DNA from: Propionivibrio soli
GTDB lineage: Bacteria > Pseudomonadota > Gammaproteobacteria > Burkholderiales > Rhodocyclaceae
Length of the DNA stretch: 64,000 bases
Direction of reading: 5' to 3'
NCBI RefSeq assembly: GCF_025770765.1
Contig: NZ_JANZKY010000006.1
Location: 124,001 to 188,000, forward strand
Below are positions 8,148-18,117 of the stretch, in pieces. The stretch's first letter is position 1, and the number at the start of each line of letters is the position of its first letter. The notes below the pieces were generated by a model, which was not told the origin of the DNA, did not search any database, and saw nothing but the letters and a program-made list of their open reading frames with translations. The translations under genes were made by a program, and so were the position numbers.

Positions 8148-9899
8148 ATGATCCCAGAGTCCTTCATCCAGGAACTCCTGCATCGCGTGGACATCGTTGA
8201 CCTGGTGGACGCCTACGTCCCGCTCAAGAAGGCTGGGGCAAATTACGCCGCCTGTTGTCCTTTCCATAACGAGAAGACGCCTTCGTTTACCGTCAGCCCC
8301 GCTAAGCAGTTCTATCACTGCTTCGGCTGCGGTGCGCACGGTACGGCGATCGGGTTTCTCATGGAGTATTCGGGTGTCGGTTTCGTCGACGCCGTCAAAG
8401 AACTTGCGTCGAGGACTGGGCTGCAGGTCCCTGATGACGATCATCGACAGAAAGAAGGGGGCCCGCGCACGGTCGGGCTTACCGAAATCATGGCGCGCGC
8501 TGCCAAGTACTACTACGAACAGCTGAAACGGTCTCCCAAGGCGATTGAGTACCTCAAGCAACGTGGGCTCAGCGGGGAGGTGGCACAAAAGTTCGGGATT
8601 GGTTATGCCCCCGACGGATGGCAAAACCTGGAAGCCGCCTTCGACAACTACGCGAACGCCGAACTGCAGACCGCCGGCTTGGTCATTCGCAACGATCAGG
8701 GGCGCTTGTACGATCGTTTCCGCGACCGGGTGATGTTCCCGATCGTCAATCAAAAAGGCGAAGTGATCGCCTTCGGCGGCCGAGTTCTCGGTGCCGGCGA
8801 ACCGAAATACCTGAATTCCCCGGAAACCCCGCTTTTTGAAAAAGGGCGAGAGGTGTTCGGTTTACCGCAGGCCCGCGCGGCCCTACGCGACAAGGACGCG
8901 GTGGTCGTCGTCGAGGGCTACATGGACGTCGTCGCCCTTGCCCAGCACGGTGTCGGCAACGCCGTTGCCACGCTTGGCACGGCGACGACGGCCATGCACG
9001 TGCAAAAACTTCTGCGTCAAGTGAGCCGCATCGTCTATTGCTTCGATGGCGATGCTGCCGGCCGCAAGGCGGCATGGCGTGCGCTGGAGAATAGCCTGGA
9101 AGCGCTGCCTGAGCAGAAGAGCATCGGCTTCGTTTTCCTTCCGCCGGAGGACGACCCTGACAGCTTCGTTCGTCGGGAAGGGGCGCCAGCTTTCGAACGA
9201 CTGATCGTTGAAGCGATGCCGCTGTCCGAGTTTCTGTTGCGTGAACTGGCTTCGCACTGCGACATGACGAGCGCCGAGGGGCGCGCGCGGCTCGTGTCCG
9301 AAGCGAAACCGCTGCTTGGCCGCTTGCAAACGCCGTTATTGCGACTACAGTTGGTCAAGCGACTGGCTGAAGCGAGCGGGTTCTCGCAGGCGGAAGTTGA
9401 GCGCCTATGTGAGTTGCGGCCCGTTGCGAGGCCGGCTCCGGCGAAAGCGCCGAGGCGTGCACCTTCCTTGTTGCGCCCACTGCTGCGGATGCTTCTGCAA
9501 AAGCCTGAACTCGCACAATTGCTGCCGCTCAACGTGCTGCCCGAAGACACGGCGGACGCGCGAGCTGTCCGCCGACTTTGTGACGAGATTTTGGCGGCAG
9601 GGGAGCCGACCCCGTCATACGCGGCTCTCTTGGAGCGATTGCGTGGATCGGAGGACGAGACAGTCTTGCGTGAAGCGGCGGCCGAACTAATGCAAGAGCC
9701 TTTTGCCGAAGACGATATAGAAGCCGAATTCAAAGGTGCGGTACAGCGCCTGATCGAGGGGGAACACAGACGCGCATTTGCTATGTTGCAGGCAAAGGTT
9801 CAAAAGTTGGGGGTGGCCGGTCTGTCAAGCGAGGAAAAGCAGGCTTATTTGGAAGCTCTCAATACCCGCAGCGCTCGGGCGGGTACACCTAACCTGTGA
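8148..9899 (+). CDS. dnaG: DNA primase
   Basis: DnaG makes RNA primers at the replication fork. The 583-residue protein has an N-terminal CHC2 zinc domain with ligands Cys37, His40, Cys58 and Cys61. The catalytic core carries the basic motif KYLNSPETPLFEKG and a TOPRIM segment with VVVVEGYMDVVAL and FDGDAAGRKA, supplying the metal-binding Glu and DxD residues. The C-terminal part would bind DnaB helicase. It starts with ATG, has the usual length, and is in its conserved place before rpoD. Confidence 0.97.
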   Translation: MIPESFIQELLHRVDIVDLVDAYVPLKKAGANYAACCPFHNEKTPSFTVSPAKQFYHCFGCGAHGTAIGFLMEYSGVGFVDAVKELASRTGLQVPDDDHRQKEGGPRTVGLTEIMARAAKYYYEQLKRSPKAIEYLKQRGLSGEVAQKFGIGYAPDGWQNLEAAFDNYANAELQTAGLVIRNDQGRLYDRFRDRVMFPIVNQKGEVIAFGGRVLGAGEPKYLNSPETPLFEKGREVFGLPQARAALRDKDAVVVVEGYMDVVALAQHGVGNAVATLGTATTAMHVQKLLRQVSRIVYCFDGDAAGRKAAWRALENSLEALPEQKSIGFVFLPPEDDPDSFVRREGAPAFERLIVEAMPLSEFLLRELASHCDMTSAEGRARLVSEAKPLLGRLQTPLLRLQLVKRLAEASGFSQAEVERLCELRPVARPAPAKAPRRAPSLLRPLLRMLLQKPELAQLLPLNVLPEDTADARAVRRLCDEILAAGEPTPSYAALLERLRGSEDETVLREAAAELMQEPFAEDDIEAEFKGAVQRLIEGEHRRAFAMLQAKVQKLGVAGLSSEEKQAYLEALNTRSARAGTPNL

Positions 9900-9905
9900 T
9901 ATAAT
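9897..9905 (+). promoter_or_regulatory. Extended -10 promoter upstream of rpoD
   Basis: The sequence TGATATAAT is a perfect extended -10 (TGnTATAAT) that begins just inside the dnaG stop. Start would be near 9912, about 32 bases before rpoD. No good -35 is seen, which is tolerated with an extended -10. It would allow rpoD expression separate from dnaG. Confidence 0.6.
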
Positions 9906-9943
9906 TTAATGTTTTCCAGTTCAAAGCTTAGCGGGAAGTGTCC

Positions 9944-11890
<1,947 letters not shown>

Positions 11891-11898
11891 CCGTTTCC

Positions 11899-11975
11899 GG
11901 GCCTGTAGCTCAGTCGGTTAGAGCAGAGGACTCATAATCCTTTGGTCCAGGGTTCGAGTCCCTGCGGGCCCACCA
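11899..11975 (+). tRNA. tRNA with anticodon CAU (tRNA-Ile2 or elongator tRNA-Met), integration target
   Basis: A complete 77-base cloverleaf including encoded CCA: acceptor GGGCCTG pairs with CGGGCCC (one G-U), and the D arm, the anticodon loop CTCATAA and the TpsiC loop GTTCGAG are in place. The CAU anticodon in this non-initiator tRNA means either elongator Met or the lysidine-modified Ile2; I lean to Ile2. The 3' 46 bases are repeated at 40294-40339, so insertion of the element restored a full gene. Confidence 0.95.
11930..11975 (+). repeat. Left attachment site (attL), 46-bp direct repeat
   Basis: From the A before the anticodon-loop CTCATAA through CCA, these 46 bases are identical to 40294-40339. 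Tyrosine integrases commonly use the anticodon or TpsiC part of a tRNA gene as attB, and here the repeat starts at the anticodon loop. Confidence 0.95.
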
Positions 11976-11982
11976 ACACGAG

Positions 11983-12014
11983 AGCCCCTGTCCGCAAGGA
12001 TCAGGGGCTTTTTC
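11983..12014 (+). terminator. Element-borne terminator after the tRNA gene
   Basis: Arms AGCCCCTG (11983-11990) and CAGGGGCT (12002-12009) extend to a TCC/GGA inner stem with a GCAA loop, followed by five T. It lies inside the element and replaces the native terminator now found beyond attR, which has the same outer arms but a TTCG loop. Confidence 0.85.
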
Positions 12015-12106
12015 TTGTGCTCTTGAATTGCGATTGAGAATGCCATAAACAAGCTTTCGGTACAATGTCGGTACAGTGATCAATTCCGCAGGGAGTCCGA
12101 GGCACT

Positions 12107-13180
12107 ATGGCAACCATCGTCAAGACGCCATCTGGCACTTGGAAAGCCGTCATCCGGAAGGCCGGCTTTCCCACCACCATAAAGACCTTCAGGCTCAAAA
12201 AAGATGCCGAAGACTGGGCGCGCCGTTCAGAGGACGAAATGGTTCGTGGCCTGTTTATTCAGCGCGGGCCATCTGAACAGCTCACGTTCGAGAAGGCTAT
12301 CAAACGCTATTTGGCGGAAGTCACGCCCCACAAACGCCCTTTGACTCAAAGGAGCGAGGTGAGACGATCCGTTCCTTTAATCGAGTTCTTTGGCAAATAT
12401 TCCCTTGCGGCCATTACGGCTGAGTTGGTCGCTCAGTATCGTGACAAACGGCTTGCTGGCGAGGATAGATCGGACAAAGCAGGAGCCCCTGTCCCGAGGG
12501 CCGGAAATACGGTGCGCCTTGAACTAGCATTGCTCGGTCACCTTTTCACCATTGCGCTGAAAGAATGGGGCCTTGGCCTTACCTATAATCCGGTTCTGAA
12601 TGTCCGTAGGCCTGCGCCCGGGCCAGGGCGTAATCGACGCCTTGATGCGGATGAAGAGGGTAGGCTGCTTGAGGCAGTAGATTCGCACTCTAACCCGATG
12701 CTTGGGTGGATCGTACGCATTGCGATTGAGACCGGGATGCGTTCGACCGAGATTGCATCGCTTCGTCGTAGTCAAGTGGACTTGGAGAGACGAATAGTGC
12801 GCCTTATAAAAACGAAGAACACATTACCGCGTACCGTACCGCTTACATCACGAGCCACCGCGCTATTTCAAAAGGCGCTCTCTCACCCTGTACGCCCCAT
12901 TGACACTGACCTGATTTTCTTTGGGGAGCCAGGTAAGGACGGGCAACGTCGGCCGTATAACTTTAATAAAGTTTGGCTCGACTTGAAGCGTTCTGTCGGG
13001 TGTGCGGACCTCCATTTTCATGATCTTCGACACGAGGCCGTCAGTCGCTTCGTCGAGGCGGGGCTCAGCGATCAAGAGGTGTCAGCTATCAGCGGGCACA
13101 AGTCCATGCAAATGCTGAAGCGGTACACTCATTTGCGAGCAGAGGATCTTGTCGCGAAGCTAGATAGGGTCAAACGCTAG
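12107..13180 (+). CDS. Tyrosine-type site-specific integrase of the element
   Basis: A 357-residue phage-type integrase. The N-terminal residues 1-60 form an Arm-binding-like domain (GTWKAVIRKAGFPTTIKTFRLKKDAEDWAR), a core-binding SAM-like domain spans about 65-170, and the catalytic domain carries Arg in ETGMRSTEI, His-x-x-Arg in HDLRHEAVSRF, His in SGHKSMQML and the nucleophile Tyr in RYTHL. It starts 131 bases inside attL and reads away from the tRNA gene, the usual geometry. All catalytic residues are present, so excision may still be possible; no excisionase was identified with confidence. Confidence 0.93.
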   Translation: MATIVKTPSGTWKAVIRKAGFPTTIKTFRLKKDAEDWARRSEDEMVRGLFIQRGPSEQLTFEKAIKRYLAEVTPHKRPLTQRSEVRRSVPLIEFFGKYSLAAITAELVAQYRDKRLAGEDRSDKAGAPVPRAGNTVRLELALLGHLFTIALKEWGLGLTYNPVLNVRRPAPGPGRNRRLDADEEGRLLEAVDSHSNPMLGWIVRIAIETGMRSTEIASLRRSQVDLERRIVRLIKTKNTLPRTVPLTSRATALFQKALSHPVRPIDTDLIFFGEPGKDGQRRPYNFNKVWLDLKRSVGCADLHFHDLRHEAVSRFVEAGLSDQEVSAISGHKSMQMLKRYTHLRAEDLVAKLDRVKR

Positions 13181-13281
13181 CAGCTCGAACTATTCCGAGG
13201 CGTATCTGCCCCGCTGTTCCTGATTCAAATTGGGCATCTACACCCTCAAGCCGCGGTGCGCGGTCGCCTCCCATGGCGAAC

Positions 13282-13299
13282 GGCGTGGAATGCCACGCC
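13282..13299 (+). terminator. Hairpin after the integrase
   Basis: Perfect 7-base arms GGCGTGG and CCACGCC around AATG, followed by a moderately T-rich stretch (TTTCATATCTT). A plausible terminator about 100 bases after int. Confidence 0.5.
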
Positions 13300-13402
13300 T
13301 TTCATATCTTGATCGTTTTTGGCGTTGTGCTTGCGCCCTTGCTCGTTCTGGAATCCGCCCGGTTGTTCCTGCGGTTTTCCACAGAATTTGTGGATGGCGC
13401 TT

Positions 13403-13436
13403 GCCTGTATACTGTATTGATATACAGTATACAGGC
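13403..13436. promoter_or_regulatory. LexA-like SOS box inside a 34-bp palindrome
   Basis: The core TACTGTAT-TGAT-ATACAGTA (13410-13429) fits the gammaproteobacterial and betaproteobacterial LexA consensus CTGT-N8-ACAG with the AT-rich middle. The symmetry extends outward as GCCTGTA and TACAGGC, giving nested CTGT/ACAG pairs. It sits 27 bases before the ATG of the next gene, overlapping where its promoter should be (TATACT at 13408-13413 is a candidate -10). The element may therefore respond to DNA damage. Confidence 0.8.
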
Positions 13437-13462
13437 ATGTCAAAACTGGACTTCTTTCCCCC

Positions 13463-13858
13463 ATGTATTACGTTTGCCAGCTCATGTTCGACAAAGGGAA
13501 GCGTATGCCCCTTTGGCAGACCGCTTTCGGGCATCGGTACGCCGGCTTGCTCACCATTGCTTATGAACACATGGACGAGGGGTTTAAGCTGCCCGTGGCG
13601 CGGCTGCAGCGGCTTCCGGGTCAGGCCCAAACCGACACCTGGCCCAAACCCTTGTACGGCGTCTCTACGTTGGAGGAAGACCGCGAGGCTCGTTATGTGA
13701 CCGGATCAGAACTCAACCATTCGCCTACAGCCGACCGCTATTTGACGCAGGTATGGAAGCTCACGCCGTTGACGGTCGATCAGTGGCGGGAGGTGACTGA
13801 GTACGAGGCCGCGCAGGCGCGGCGCGAGAGCGAGGCGCTGAACAATCAGCGGCGGTAG
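13463..13858 (+). CDS. Hypothetical protein under a LexA-like operator
   Basis: A 131-residue protein of unknown function, beginning MYYVCQLMFDKGKRMPLWQT and rich in aromatic residues, with no signal peptide, membrane segment or motif that I recognise. The SOS-like palindrome directly upstream is the best clue and suggests induction after DNA damage. There is no clear ribosome-binding site before the ATG, and a different-frame ATG at 13437 opens an unlikely protein; the start may be mis-set. It is followed convergently by the gene at 13868. Confidence 0.65.
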   Translation: MYYVCQLMFDKGKRMPLWQTAFGHRYAGLLTIAYEHMDEGFKLPVARLQRLPGQAQTDTWPKPLYGVSTLEEDREARYVTGSELNHSPTADRYLTQVWKLTPLTVDQWREVTEYEAAQARRESEALNNQRR

Positions 13859-13867
13859 TTGCAGAAT

Positions 13868-14800
13868 CTACGGAAACTGTTTTACAGGTTCCTGTGCGGC
13901 GGAAGATCGTGACGCATGTTCCACTCCTTCGATTGGCTCGATACCGAGGCGCTTTCTAACAACAGCGTCGGCGGTTGCGACACGCTTTTGACGTTTAATT
14001 GCGGCCGAAACAGCTTGCCGCGAGATGCCGAGTTGCTTTGCCATTGCCGTTCGACTGGTTTCGCCTTTTTCTTGCAGCTCGACAATCGAACGCGTGGGTG
14101 GCATTTTCATTTTTTGAAGCTGGTGGTAGGCCTCACGTCTCACATAGGCATGGGCCTCTATGTCAGATGTAGGAAGTTCTCCTGCCCGGACCATCCAGAT
14201 TGCCTTAATCAACGCACCGAACTCGGCTTGAAATCGTCGATCTCGCTGATATGCCCGGCGTGCTTCGTCGCTGCGCCTTGGGTTGTGGCACTCACAATAG
14301 AGTTTGCTAGGTCTTGGGGTGGTTTTGAGCTGCCCCGGTAGCCTAGTAGCGCTCAATAGGTCTCCCCGTCGTGCCCAAGCGGCGTTTAGCAACGTGCGTT
14401 CCGCTTGATCGCGGAATGCTTCGATTGAGCGGTCCCCTCGCATGTCGATCGGGTCGCAGTATGTAGCCAGAAGCATTCCATATTCCGAAGGACCACGCTT
14501 ACCTGCCAACGCCTCTTTAAAGCGCAGAACCACCGCATCTACATCCTTGCGAACCTCTTCGCGCATTGAGTCCGTTATCGGCACAGGCTTCGCAATCACC
14601 TTATTTACCCGCTTATAAACGACGCGGGCCTCGGTTGCGATAGCAAATTCAGTAACCCTCCAGCATAACTCGCAAAAGCTCTGTTCGTATGGATGCCTGA
14701 GTTTTTGCCGAAATCGACTAGATGACGTCTCCTGCTCCTCGAGGAAGCGACCTTGCTTTGCGTCGAAGATCAGCTTTCGCGCTTCTTTCGCTCGGACCAT
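13868..14800 (-). CDS. Hypothetical protein with zinc-ligand-like cysteines and C-terminal helix-turn-helix
   Basis: A 310-residue basic protein. Cys pairs occur as FCELCW (about residues 42-46) and CECH (about 168-171), which could form a metal site. Near residues 242-262 the segment TAMAKQLGISRQAVSAAIKR is a convincing helix-turn-helix. The whole therefore looks like a DNA-binding regulator or replication accessory protein, but I recognise no family. It is divergent from the small gene at 14896, and the shared intergenic region holds a perfect inverted repeat that could be its operator. Confidence 0.7.
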   Translation of the reverse strand: MVRAKEARKLIFDAKQGRFLEEQETSSSRFRQKLRHPYEQSFCELCWRVTEFAIATEARVVYKRVNKVIAKPVPITDSMREEVRKDVDAVVLRFKEALAGKRGPSEYGMLLATYCDPIDMRGDRSIEAFRDQAERTLLNAAWARRGDLLSATRLPGQLKTTPRPSKLYCECHNPRRSDEARRAYQRDRRFQAEFGALIKAIWMVRAGELPTSDIEAHAYVRREAYHQLQKMKMPPTRSIVELQEKGETSRTAMAKQLGISRQAVSAAIKRQKRVATADAVVRKRLGIEPIEGVEHASRSSAAQEPVKQFP

Positions 14801-14850
14801 CTTGTCAACTATGTTCTAACTATTTCCGACGATCATAGTGCATTTGCGCG

Positions 14851-14888
14851 GCATCCTTCAATCACTCACTTACGTACTTGAAGGATGC
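14851..14888. promoter_or_regulatory. Perfect 11-bp inverted repeat between divergent genes
   Basis: GCATCCTTCAA (14851-14861) and TTGAAGGATGC (14878-14888) are separated by 16 bases, in the 95-base gap between the starts of the genes at 14800 (minus) and 14896 (plus). The right arm overlaps the ribosome-binding site AAGGA of the rightward gene. It is a likely operator; a translational hairpin is the alternative. Confidence 0.6.
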
Positions 14889-14895
14889 ACAGCGT

Positions 14896-15126
14896 ATGCA
14901 AATCGAAGATGCACTTACGACTCAGTTTGGCCCTCTGCTTAGCGTCGCTCAGTTGGCAAAAGTGCTCGACCGCTCGGCGGAAGGGTTGCGTATTAGTTTG
15001 CGCGCGAACTCGGATTGGACGAGAGAAATCAACGCAGCTAGGCTGAAGTTAGGTCGGCGAGTCTACTTTAGGACAGCGGACATAGCGAAGGTCCTGACCG
15101 ACCGGGCAGACTCATCTGAGGGTTAA
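14896..15126 (+). CDS. Small probable DNA-binding protein upstream of repA
   Basis: A 76-residue protein starting MQIEDALTTQFGPLLSVAQLAKVLDRS; the segment PLLSVAQLAKVLDRSAEGLRISLR resembles a winged helix-turn-helix of the excisionase or plasmid-regulator kind, and the later RRVYFRTADIAKVL resembles its wing. AAGGA lies 10 bases before the ATG; a TTG at 14878 would add six residues. repA begins four bases after its stop, so it may be a copy-control partner. Excisionase is an alternative. Confidence 0.65.
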   Translation: MQIEDALTTQFGPLLSVAQLAKVLDRSAEGLRISLRANSDWTREINAARLKLGRRVYFRTADIAKVLTDRADSSEG

Positions 15127-15129
15127 GGT

Positions 15130-16038
15130 TTGTCTGCGCTCGCTCTATCAAGACAAGAGATCAAGTTGCTCGACCGAGCAATCAGGATCTCAACGACCGA
15201 ACCTCAGAGCAATGACATCGTATATATGCACTCAACGATGTGCCAGCTCGCATTGCCGCGGTCCGAGCAGGCAGACTATGTATTCGAACGCCAGTGCGGT
15301 AACTCGTCATTACGCATCGCAGCCGGTAGTCTGTGGGATGGCAAGGAATGGGTGCAGCAACCTCTACCTTATGGGCCGATGGCCCGAATGATTCTGGCTT
15401 TCGTTAACACCTACGCTATACGAAACCAAACTCCCGAGGTTGTTGGCGGAGGAAGCAAAGCAGAATGCCTCCGCATGATGGGGAAGACGTCCACAGGCGG
15501 TAAAAAGGGCAACAACAGAATGTTTGAAAAACAGTTGCTGGCAATGGCTGCGTGCGAAATGTCGTTTGGCTTTAGGCGGGGCGAACGGATTAGCACGTGC
15601 AATGAGCGACCAATCAAGAAATTCGATCGTTGGGTGATGCGACCTGGAACTCAAGATCTCAGCGCCCAAAAGAGCAAGTTCGTTTTGTCGACGGACTATT
15701 TTAGTTCGTTGCGCGAACACGCTGTCCCCTGCAACATCCATGCTGTTTTCGCGTTGTCTTACTCCGCGCTAGCTTTGGATGTGTACTTCATGCTTGCCGA
15801 AAGGTTGCATCGCGTGCCCGAGAAGCCCGTTTTTTTGCGCTGGGCAAATCTGTATGGTCAATTTGGGCAAGAGTACCGCGGAAAACATGCCGCAAGAGAC
15901 TTCAAAAGGGCTTACACCAAGGCGCTGCACGCGGCCCTCCACGTTTATCCAGACGCCAAGGTGGACATATGTGCCGATGGAATACGGTTGCATCGTTCAC
16001 CGCCGCCGATCCCGCGACGTAGGCCATTGATTGCATAA
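15130..16038 (+). CDS. repA: Plasmid-type replication initiator, RepA family
   Basis: A 302-residue protein resembling the plasmid-encoded RepA family. The central block LPYGPMARMILAFVNTYAIR and the following MMGKTSTGGKKGNNRMFEKQLLAMAACEM are its hallmark, with a later winged-helix region. Initiators of this type bind iterons and open the origin. The start is TTG with GAGGG seven bases before, four bases after the previous stop, so translational coupling is likely. Iterons and DnaA boxes directly follow the gene. Its presence says the element descends from, or can become, a replicating plasmid. Confidence 0.85.
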   Translation: MSALALSRQEIKLLDRAIRISTTEPQSNDIVYMHSTMCQLALPRSEQADYVFERQCGNSSLRIAAGSLWDGKEWVQQPLPYGPMARMILAFVNTYAIRNQTPEVVGGGSKAECLRMMGKTSTGGKKGNNRMFEKQLLAMAACEMSFGFRRGERISTCNERPIKKFDRWVMRPGTQDLSAQKSKFVLSTDYFSSLREHAVPCNIHAVFALSYSALALDVYFMLAERLHRVPEKPVFLRWANLYGQFGQEYRGKHAARDFKRAYTKALHAALHVYPDAKVDICADGIRLHRSPPPIPRRRPLIA

Positions 16039-16041
16039 CCT

Positions 16042-16241
16042 TGTGGATAACGTAAGTTGTCCACGCATACTTACCCTCCTCGGTGCGCATACTTACCCCC
16101 CTTCCGTACGCATACTTGCCCCTCCATCCGTGCGCATACTTACCCCCCCCCTATCCTATAGCTGTTGTCCTTTAGGTTTATCCATATATATCTCCCCGTT
16201 AATGGATGCGATTGGCTGGGGATAATTTATAGGTAAGTATG
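16042..16241. other. Probable plasmid origin of replication (oriV)
   Basis: Just after repA: a perfect DnaA box (TGTGGATAA, 16042-16050, complement TTATCCACA), four direct iterons, then two one-mismatch DnaA boxes, TTATCCATA (16178-16186) and TGGGGATAA (16217-16225), in AT-rich sequence, and an inverted iteron core GGTAAGTATG at 16232-16241. No gene is evident from here to 16454. This layout is that of iteron plasmid origins. Confidence 0.82.
16065..16146 (+). repeat. Four iterons, core GCATACTTACC
   Basis: Core copies begin at 16065, 16087, 16110 and 16134, so spacing is 22, 23 and 24 bases. Each is followed by a C-rich tail; the third has one change (TTGCC). Spacing near two helical turns fits cooperative RepA binding. 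Confidence 0.85.
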
Positions 16242-16454
16242 AGTACCGAAAGTAAGTTCGTCCTTTTGCAGCTTTCCTACCGCCCGTTACCGCCGTTGTC
16301 CAAGTCGGAACGTACGCTGTTGTTCCTCCTGCATTCCAAGAATTCAATGGAATGTGCTAGCAATCGAGAACAAAGTAACAATGCTGAAAGCATACTTTGT
16401 GTCGTTTTATGGTCAAGCAACGGAGTCCCTCATCGCTTCCCAAGAACGAAATGG

Positions 16455-17411
16455 TCATGCCGCGAGCTTGTGCTCGTAGTAGGGCCGCTCGCGCGCATCG
16501 AGGATGGCGTAGGCACGTTGCCGATCGCCGTTCGGGGTAAGCCAATCATGCACGTTGTCGCGTGTGATCGGGATGATGCATCGATCGTGGCCGGCCGCCG
16601 CCACTTCGGGTGGGGGCGCATCGGTGATCGCCGCGAAGGAGAGAAGATCCGGTTCTTCGGGTCCGCTCCAGCGGGACCACAGGCAGGCGATGTGCATGAG
16701 CGTCCCCGGGGGTGGCTCGAACTTCAGGACAACGTTTTCCGGGGCTTCGCCTTCAGCGAGTTCTCGGCCTTCGAGACGATGGCGGCTCACGTTTTCGAAG
16801 AAGCACGTGGCGACGACCAGCGCGTGCGTATGGCCGAACTGACCTTTCCAGAACCCTTCGAGGTTGTCACGGCGGGCATTGTAGGTGCCGGGGAATTTCC
16901 GGTCGTACAGCGCCGGCTTGCCTTGCGGTCGGCACTGATAACGCATGGGCTTGAGGACGAGCTGACCGCCTTCTTCCACCATCACCGGCGCGTAGTACCC
17001 CGGGTAGATGCGATGGTCGCGTTCTTGCGGTTCGGTGCGGCGTAAATCGTTCAGCCGACCGAGGAGCTGCGCAACCTTCGCCTGACTGATGCGTCGATCC
17101 TCTTCAGCCTTCTTGGTCGTCTTCACCTTCAACTGACGCTCGGCGTCGGCGAGCCGTGTCCGTTGCTTGAACAACTCGGTTTCGAGACGAGCGGCCTCGG
17201 CCTCGTTGAACTCGTCGATCAAGGTTTTGATCTCGCGCTCCTGCGCGTTGACCGGTTCCATGAACGCGTCGGCCATGCCTTTGGGGATGAGGAGACGGCT
17301 GCCGTCCCGACGCCGCTTGAAGAGGCGGACGAATTCGTCGATGGAAATGTGTGCCCCGTAGCGCCTGATGTAGGAGTGGTAGTCTTCCCAGAGCATGGCG
17401 GAGTAACACAT
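16455..17411 (-). CDS. SRAP-family (YedK/HMCES-like) abasic-site protein with a coiled-coil insertion
   Basis: SRAP proteins crosslink to abasic sites in single-stranded DNA through Cys2. Here the mature N-terminus is Cys (MCYSAM), and later blocks match the fold: YNARRDNL, the catalytic Glu in ATCFFENV (for GFYEW) and the His in GHDRCIIPI (for the usual HxRMP). The protein has 318 residues against about 220 for YedK; the extra is a charged, Glu/Arg/Lys-rich stretch, roughly residues 60-125, predicted coiled coil. An upstream in-frame start is rejected because Cys must be residue 2. Confidence 0.88.
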   Translation of the reverse strand: MCYSAMLWEDYHSYIRRYGAHISIDEFVRLFKRRRDGSRLLIPKGMADAFMEPVNAQEREIKTLIDEFNEAEAARLETELFKQRTRLADAERQLKVKTTKKAEEDRRISQAKVAQLLGRLNDLRRTEPQERDHRIYPGYYAPVMVEEGGQLVLKPMRYQCRPQGKPALYDRKFPGTYNARRDNLEGFWKGQFGHTHALVVATCFFENVSRHRLEGRELAEGEAPENVVLKFEPPPGTLMHIACLWSRWSGPEEPDLLSFAAITDAPPPEVAAAGHDRCIIPITRDNVHDWLTPNGDRQRAYAILDARERPYYEHKLAA

Positions 17412-17606
17412 GGCGGGCTCTCGTTGATTACTGCGGTGGGCCAACGGGCCGACTCTCGGGGTAGGAATCGACACCTGCCTTTCATTGACTGCAACGCGCG
17501 ACAGGGGTTCGCGTGCGCACGGCGCCGGTTAAAGCGAAGTGCGCGGGGATTTTGGTAGGGCGTTCTTCTGTCAGAGACGTACTCGGGTAGTAGGAAGGAA
17601 GACGCT

Positions 17607-17975
17607 ATGAGTATCGGGAAAGTCATGGACGGTTATCGTGGGCTCCATTCGATCATTGCCTACAGCGGCCGACATCATCCGGCGAATCGTCCGCAGGGCC
17701 GTTGGGTGTCGGAGGGCGAAAACCTTGAAACGGCGTGGTACGCGGGCGCGCGTATGACGGTCTTTAAGGAAGATGAGGGGTGTTATGCGCTGCTTTACCT
17801 GGGTATGACCGACGGCATGCACTTCCCTACGATGGAGCAAGCCAAGGAAATAGCACCTGACTTTGCCCGCGCGGTTCTGTTGGGCATGCTGGCCGATGTA
17901 GCCGTGGGGGAGGCGGAACCGGAACTGACGAATTGCCTTAGAGCCTTCGGCTTTTTGGAAAACGAGACAAATTAG
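17607..17975 (+). CDS. Hypothetical protein
   Basis: A 122-residue soluble protein beginning MSIGKVMDGYRGLHSIIAYS. No domain is recognised. AAGGAAG sits shortly before the ATG, and no competing frame exists. It is divergent from the SRAP gene with about 195 bases between the starts. Confidence 0.6.
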   Translation: MSIGKVMDGYRGLHSIIAYSGRHHPANRPQGRWVSEGENLETAWYAGARMTVFKEDEGCYALLYLGMTDGMHFPTMEQAKEIAPDFARAVLLGMLADVAVGEAEPELTNCLRAFGFLENETN

Positions 17976-18117
17976 CTTGTCTGATGACACCTTGCCGGTA
18001 GCATGAGCTCCAACGTCATTAATACCTGATCTCTTGCGGCCCTGTCAGTTCCTACGTTGGCGCGGTCTGTTAGGCTAATGGCTTCGATGAAACGACATCG
18101 AACGGGGGGAAGGAAAA

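Noticed and set aside
13238-13630. 130-codon minus-strand frame across the LexA box
   Set aside because: Runs through the palindromic operator and a terminator-like hairpin, with no ribosome-binding site or family resemblance.
16065-16146. Short repeats considered as a CRISPR array
   Set aside because: Repeats of about 11 conserved bases every 22-24 bases leave no spacer; next to repA and DnaA boxes they are iterons. No cas genes are present.
16239-17045. 268-codon plus-strand frame starting at the inverted iteron
   Set aside because: Mostly antisense to the SRAP gene, which has conserved catalytic residues. The first 65 codons are free of overlap but show no protein-like features.
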